NCBI GenBank assembly: GCA_046484625.1
Contig: JAWOIO010000100.1
Location: forward strand, 1-7,469
DNA from: DASUAO01 sp046484625
Lineage (GTDB): Bacteria > Actinomycetota > Acidimicrobiia > IMCC26256 > PALSA-555
Reading direction: 5' to 3'
DNA: 7,469 bases
The notes beneath the pieces were generated by a model. It made no database searches. It was not told where the DNA came from and saw only the letters and a list, made by a program, of their open reading frames with translations. Positions 5,618-7,469 of the stretch are shown here, piece after piece (the stretch's first letter is position 1; the number at the start of each line of letters is the position of its first letter). The translations under genes and the position numbers were made by a program.

Positions 5618-6055
5618 ATGCCCGAGACCACGCCGGCCGAGAACAAGCAGGTCGTGCAGCAGTACTGGGACGCGTTGGCCGTGCGCGACTGGGACGCGAT
5701 GAAGGCCCTCCTCACCGACGACGCCCACTACACCGACGTGGGCGTGCCGGGACCGGGGGGCACCGGCCCCGACGGTGTGATCGACCGCCTGAAGATCGGC
5801 CTCGAGCCGCTCGAGGGCTACGATCACCTCCCCGGCACCAACATGATCGCCGAGGGTGACCTCGTGATGACCGAGCACACCGAGCGCTGGACGTTCCACA
5901 CCGGCGAGGTGATCGACCACTCCTTCGTGTCGGTGACCCAGCTGCGCGACGGCAAGATCTGTCGCTGGCACGACTACTCGAACATCTCGAACATCACCGA
6001 CAACGCTCCGCAGTGGTGGCTGGAACGCCTGATCACTGCGGCGACCGAGGGGTGA
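5618..6055 (+). CDS. NTF2-like / SnoaL-type protein, resembling limonene-1,2-epoxide hydrolase
   Basis: This 145-residue single-domain protein opens with the NTF2-fold helix pattern (NKQVVQQYWDALAVRDWDAM, 9-28), followed by LLTDDAHYTD (31-40). Its second half, with EHTERW (86-91), a run of strands, and LRDGKICRWHDYSN (109-122), recalls limonene-epoxide hydrolases, which use an Arg/Asp pair and a second Asp. R90 and D119 match the Arg and the distal Asp; the proximal Asp position appears to be T92, so the full triad is not intact. The fold is used by epoxide hydrolases, ketosteroid isomerases and polyketide cyclases as well as non-enzymes. No membrane segment or signal peptide is seen. It is 32 nt after the crotonase and 7 nt before the CoA-transferase, so a step on the same acyl-CoA intermediate is likely but not shown. 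Confidence 0.85.
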   Translation: MPETTPAENKQVVQQYWDALAVRDWDAMKALLTDDAHYTDVGVPGPGGTGPDGVIDRLKIGLEPLEGYDHLPGTNMIAEGDLVMTEHTERWTFHTGEVIDHSFVSVTQLRDGKICRWHDYSNISNITDNAPQWWLERLITAATEG

Positions 6056-6062
6056 TGCACAG

Positions 6063-7253
6063 ATGAGCGAAGGACCTCTCGCCGGGATCCGCGTGCTCGA
6101 CCTGTCGATCGCGGTCACCGGCCCGTACGCGGTGTCGCTGCTCGCCGATCAGGGTGCCGAGGTCGTGAAGGTCGAGCGCCCCGGCATCGGCGACATCGGG
6201 CGCTACATCGGGGTGGCGGTGAACGGGATGAGCTCGCTGTTCCTGGTGTGCAACCGGGGGAAGCGATCGATCGCCGTCGACCTCCAGAACGCCGAGGGCG
6301 TGGCGATCGTCCGGCGCCTCGCGGCGGACGCCGACGTGGTCGTCGAGAACTTCCGGCCCGGCGTCATGGACCGTCTCGGCCTCGGTTACGCGGCGGTGGC
6401 GGAGGAGAACCCGGCAGTGGTCTACGCGTCCCTGTCCGGGTTCGGCTCCGAGGGCCCCTACCGCGACCGGAGCGCGTACGACACCGTGATGCAGGCCTAC
6501 GCCGGGTTCGCCGCGAACCAGGCCGACCCCGACGACAACGTCCCCCAGTTCCTCCGCCAGACCGCCGCCGACAAGGTCACGTCGCTCTACGCGTCGCAGG
6601 CGATCACCGCGGCGCTCTTCGCGCGCGAGCGAGGCCGGGGCGGCCAGCACCTCGAGCTGTCGATGGCCGATGCCGCGACGTCGTTCCTCTGGATCGACTC
6701 GGCCTCCAACGAGGTGCTGATCGAGTCCGACAACACCCAGCACTCGAGCTTCGTCGCCGGGTTCCGGCCGTTCCAGTTCCTCGACGGCTGGGGCATCGTC
6801 ACGCCCACGTCGGACCACGACTTCGCCGGCATGTGCAAGGCGCTCGGCGTCGAGGGATTCGACGACCCGCGCGTCGCGACGATCGGCGAGCGGATCAAGC
6901 ACCGCGACCTGATGGACTCGATCATGGACATGGTCTACGCGCACGCCGCGAACATGACGATGGCGGAGGCGACCGAACGCTTCACGGCCGAACGGGTCCC
7001 GTTCGCCATGATCCTCTCGCCCGACGAGCTCACCCGCGATCCGCACGCGGTCGCGATCGGGCTGTTCGAGGACGCCGACCACCACGTGGTCGGCGCGACC
7101 CGGATGCCGCGGCACCCCACCCGCTTCCACGCCACCCCGGCGCAGCTCACCGGCGACTCCCCCACGATCGGGCAGCACACCGACGAGGTCCTCGCCGAGC
7201 TGGGCCTGGGCGAGCAGATCGCCGATCTGCGCGCCGCGAACGTCGTCGCCTGA
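6063..7253 (+). CDS. CaiB/BaiF family (family III) CoA-transferase
   Basis: This 396-residue protein has the usual family III length. The N-terminal LAGIRVLDLS and GAEVVKVERPGIGD are at 6-15 and 31-44, LVCNRGKRSIAVDL at 61-74, and VVENFRPGVMDRLGLGY at 93-109. D170 in TAADKVTSLYA matches the catalytic aspartate that carries the acyl anhydride/CoA intermediate in formyl-CoA transferase. The typical GQHLELSMADA follows at 194-204. These enzymes move CoA between acyl-CoA and a free acid without ATP; some members instead act as racemases (Amacr type), but the substrate is not readable. Spacing of 7 nt after the NTF2-like gene, with GAGGGG (6047-6052) inside that gene's end, implies translational coupling. 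It offers a second CoA-activation route alongside the divergent ligase. Its stop is 23 nt from the 3' end of the convergent tRNA gene. Confidence 0.93.
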   Translation: MSEGPLAGIRVLDLSIAVTGPYAVSLLADQGAEVVKVERPGIGDIGRYIGVAVNGMSSLFLVCNRGKRSIAVDLQNAEGVAIVRRLAADADVVVENFRPGVMDRLGLGYAAVAEENPAVVYASLSGFGSEGPYRDRSAYDTVMQAYAGFAANQADPDDNVPQFLRQTAADKVTSLYASQAITAALFARERGRGGQHLELSMADAATSFLWIDSASNEVLIESDNTQHSSFVAGFRPFQFLDGWGIVTPTSDHDFAGMCKALGVEGFDDPRVATIGERIKHRDLMDSIMDMVYAHAANMTMAEATERFTAERVPFAMILSPDELTRDPHAVAIGLFEDADHHVVGATRMPRHPTRFHATPAQLTGDSPTIGQHTDEVLAELGLGEQIADLRAANVVA

Positions 7254-7258
7254 GGCGG

Positions 7259-7271
7259 TCGCGACGCGCGA
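7259..7271. terminator. Weak stem-loop between the CoA-transferase and the tRNA
   Basis: TCGCG-ACG-CGCGA forms a 5-bp GC stem with a 3-nt loop just after the CoA-transferase stop and before the convergent tRNA 3' end. There is no T-run, so termination by this element is only suggested by its place between convergent genes. Confidence 0.25.
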
Positions 7272-7276
7272 TCCCG

Positions 7277-7361
7277 TGCCCGGGGAGGGATTCGAACCCC
7301 CACGCCCCTTGCGGAGCCGGCGGGTTTAAGCCGCCTGCGTCTGCCGTTCCGCCACCCGGGC
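7277..7361 (-). tRNA. tRNA-Leu(UAA)
   Basis: The 85-nt sequence folds as a class II tRNA. The acceptor GCCCGGG pairs with CCCGGGC and the discriminator is A. The anticodon stem GGCGG/CCGCC encloses the loop CTTAAAC with anticodon TAA (7326-7328). The long variable arm has stem GCTCC/GGGGC with loop GCAA, and the T arm GGGGG-TTCGAAT-CCCTC has one G-T pair. CCA is not encoded (the next bases read CGG). It reads UUA and, by wobble, possibly UUG. In this GC-rich genome UUA must be rare; in Streptomyces the equivalent gene is bldA. A TACCCT box (7370-7375, minus strand) ends 8 nt upstream and could be its -10. Confidence 0.95.
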
Positions 7362-7469
7362 CTCGGAGGAGGGTACGTCGGCCTCCCGAGGAGCGGGGGC
7401 GGGCGGCTCGGGTGTCGCGGTCGACGCCCGCGTCGCCTCGAGCAGCGTGGTGCGGAAGCGCAGGGCGGC
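7326..7469 (-). CDS. Possible 3' end of a minus-strand gene running off the window
   Basis: Reading the minus strand from the window edge, one frame gives a plausible protein tail: LRFRTTLLEATRAS, then a Pro/Ala-rich, disordered-looking stretch. It is open to a TAA at 7326-7328, which coincides with the tRNA anticodon. High GC at third positions supports it mildly, but overlap of a coding end with a tRNA gene is unusual and the other frames are also open over this short distance. No family is recognisable. Confidence 0.2.
   Translation of the reverse strand, partial: AALRFRTTLLEATRASTATPEPPAPAPREADVPSSEARVAERQTQAA
7370..7375 (-). promoter_or_regulatory. Possible -10 box of the tRNA-Leu gene
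   Basis: On the minus strand TACCCT fits TAnnnT and would place a start about at the mature 5' end (7361-7363). No matching -35 box is visible, so this is weak. Confidence 0.25.

Noticed and set aside
6033..7178. A 381-codon minus-strand frame opposite the CoA-transferase
   Set aside because: Same shadow effect; the product is a repetitive Arg/Val/Gly/Asp mix while the plus strand is a complete family III CoA-transferase.
1..7469. CRISPR arrays, insertion sequences, toxin-antitoxin pairs or phage genes
   Set aside because: I saw no regularly spaced repeats, no transposase or integrase motifs, and no short toxin-antitoxin-like gene pairs.

Overview
This is a very GC-rich window of densely packed genes, with nearly every third codon position G or C and Shine-Dalgarno motifs of the GAGGAG/GGGAG type. 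The gene content is several acyl-CoA enzymes: two crotonases, an AMP-dependent acyl-CoA ligase and a family III CoA-transferase. It fits a high-GC actinobacterium, possibly of the Acidimicrobiia type. That placement comes from gene content and composition only.

Left block (1-2824, + strand): the 3' part of a crotonase (enoyl-CoA hydratase family), then a 512-residue protein joining two N-terminal CBS domains to a complete citrate synthase domain, then a GNAT acetyltransferase. Gaps are short (34 and 16 nt), so this is probably one transcript. The CBS-citrate synthase fusion is the most notable gene: it suggests nucleotide sensing built directly into an enzyme that consumes acetyl-CoA or propionyl-CoA.

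Middle (2828-4324, - strand): an acyl-CoA synthetase/AMP-dependent ligase, convergent with the GNAT gene with only 3 nt between the stop codons. Its upstream region (4325-4772, 448 nt) has no confident intact gene. It holds a TTGACA box, a 14-bp perfect palindrome and a TACCAT box facing the ligase, a probable relic of an HNH endonuclease C-terminus on the - strand, and a hairpin plus TACAAT box facing the next operon.

Right block (4773-7253, + strand): a second crotonase that lacks both canonical catalytic glutamates and appears to be expressed from a leaderless or nearly leaderless transcript, an NTF2-like protein resembling limonene-epoxide hydrolases, and a CaiB/BaiF-type CoA-transferase. 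Together with the divergent ligase they look like a small acyl-CoA catabolic module: CoA activation by the ligase and/or CoA transfer, a crotonase step, and an NTF2-fold isomerase, hydratase or hydrolase. The substrate cannot be read from the sequence.

Right end: a tRNA-Leu(UAA) gene on the - strand, the decoder of the rare UUA codon (the bldA type in Streptomyces). I found no in-frame TTA codon in the annotated genes. Beyond it, a possible 3' end of a - strand gene runs off the window.
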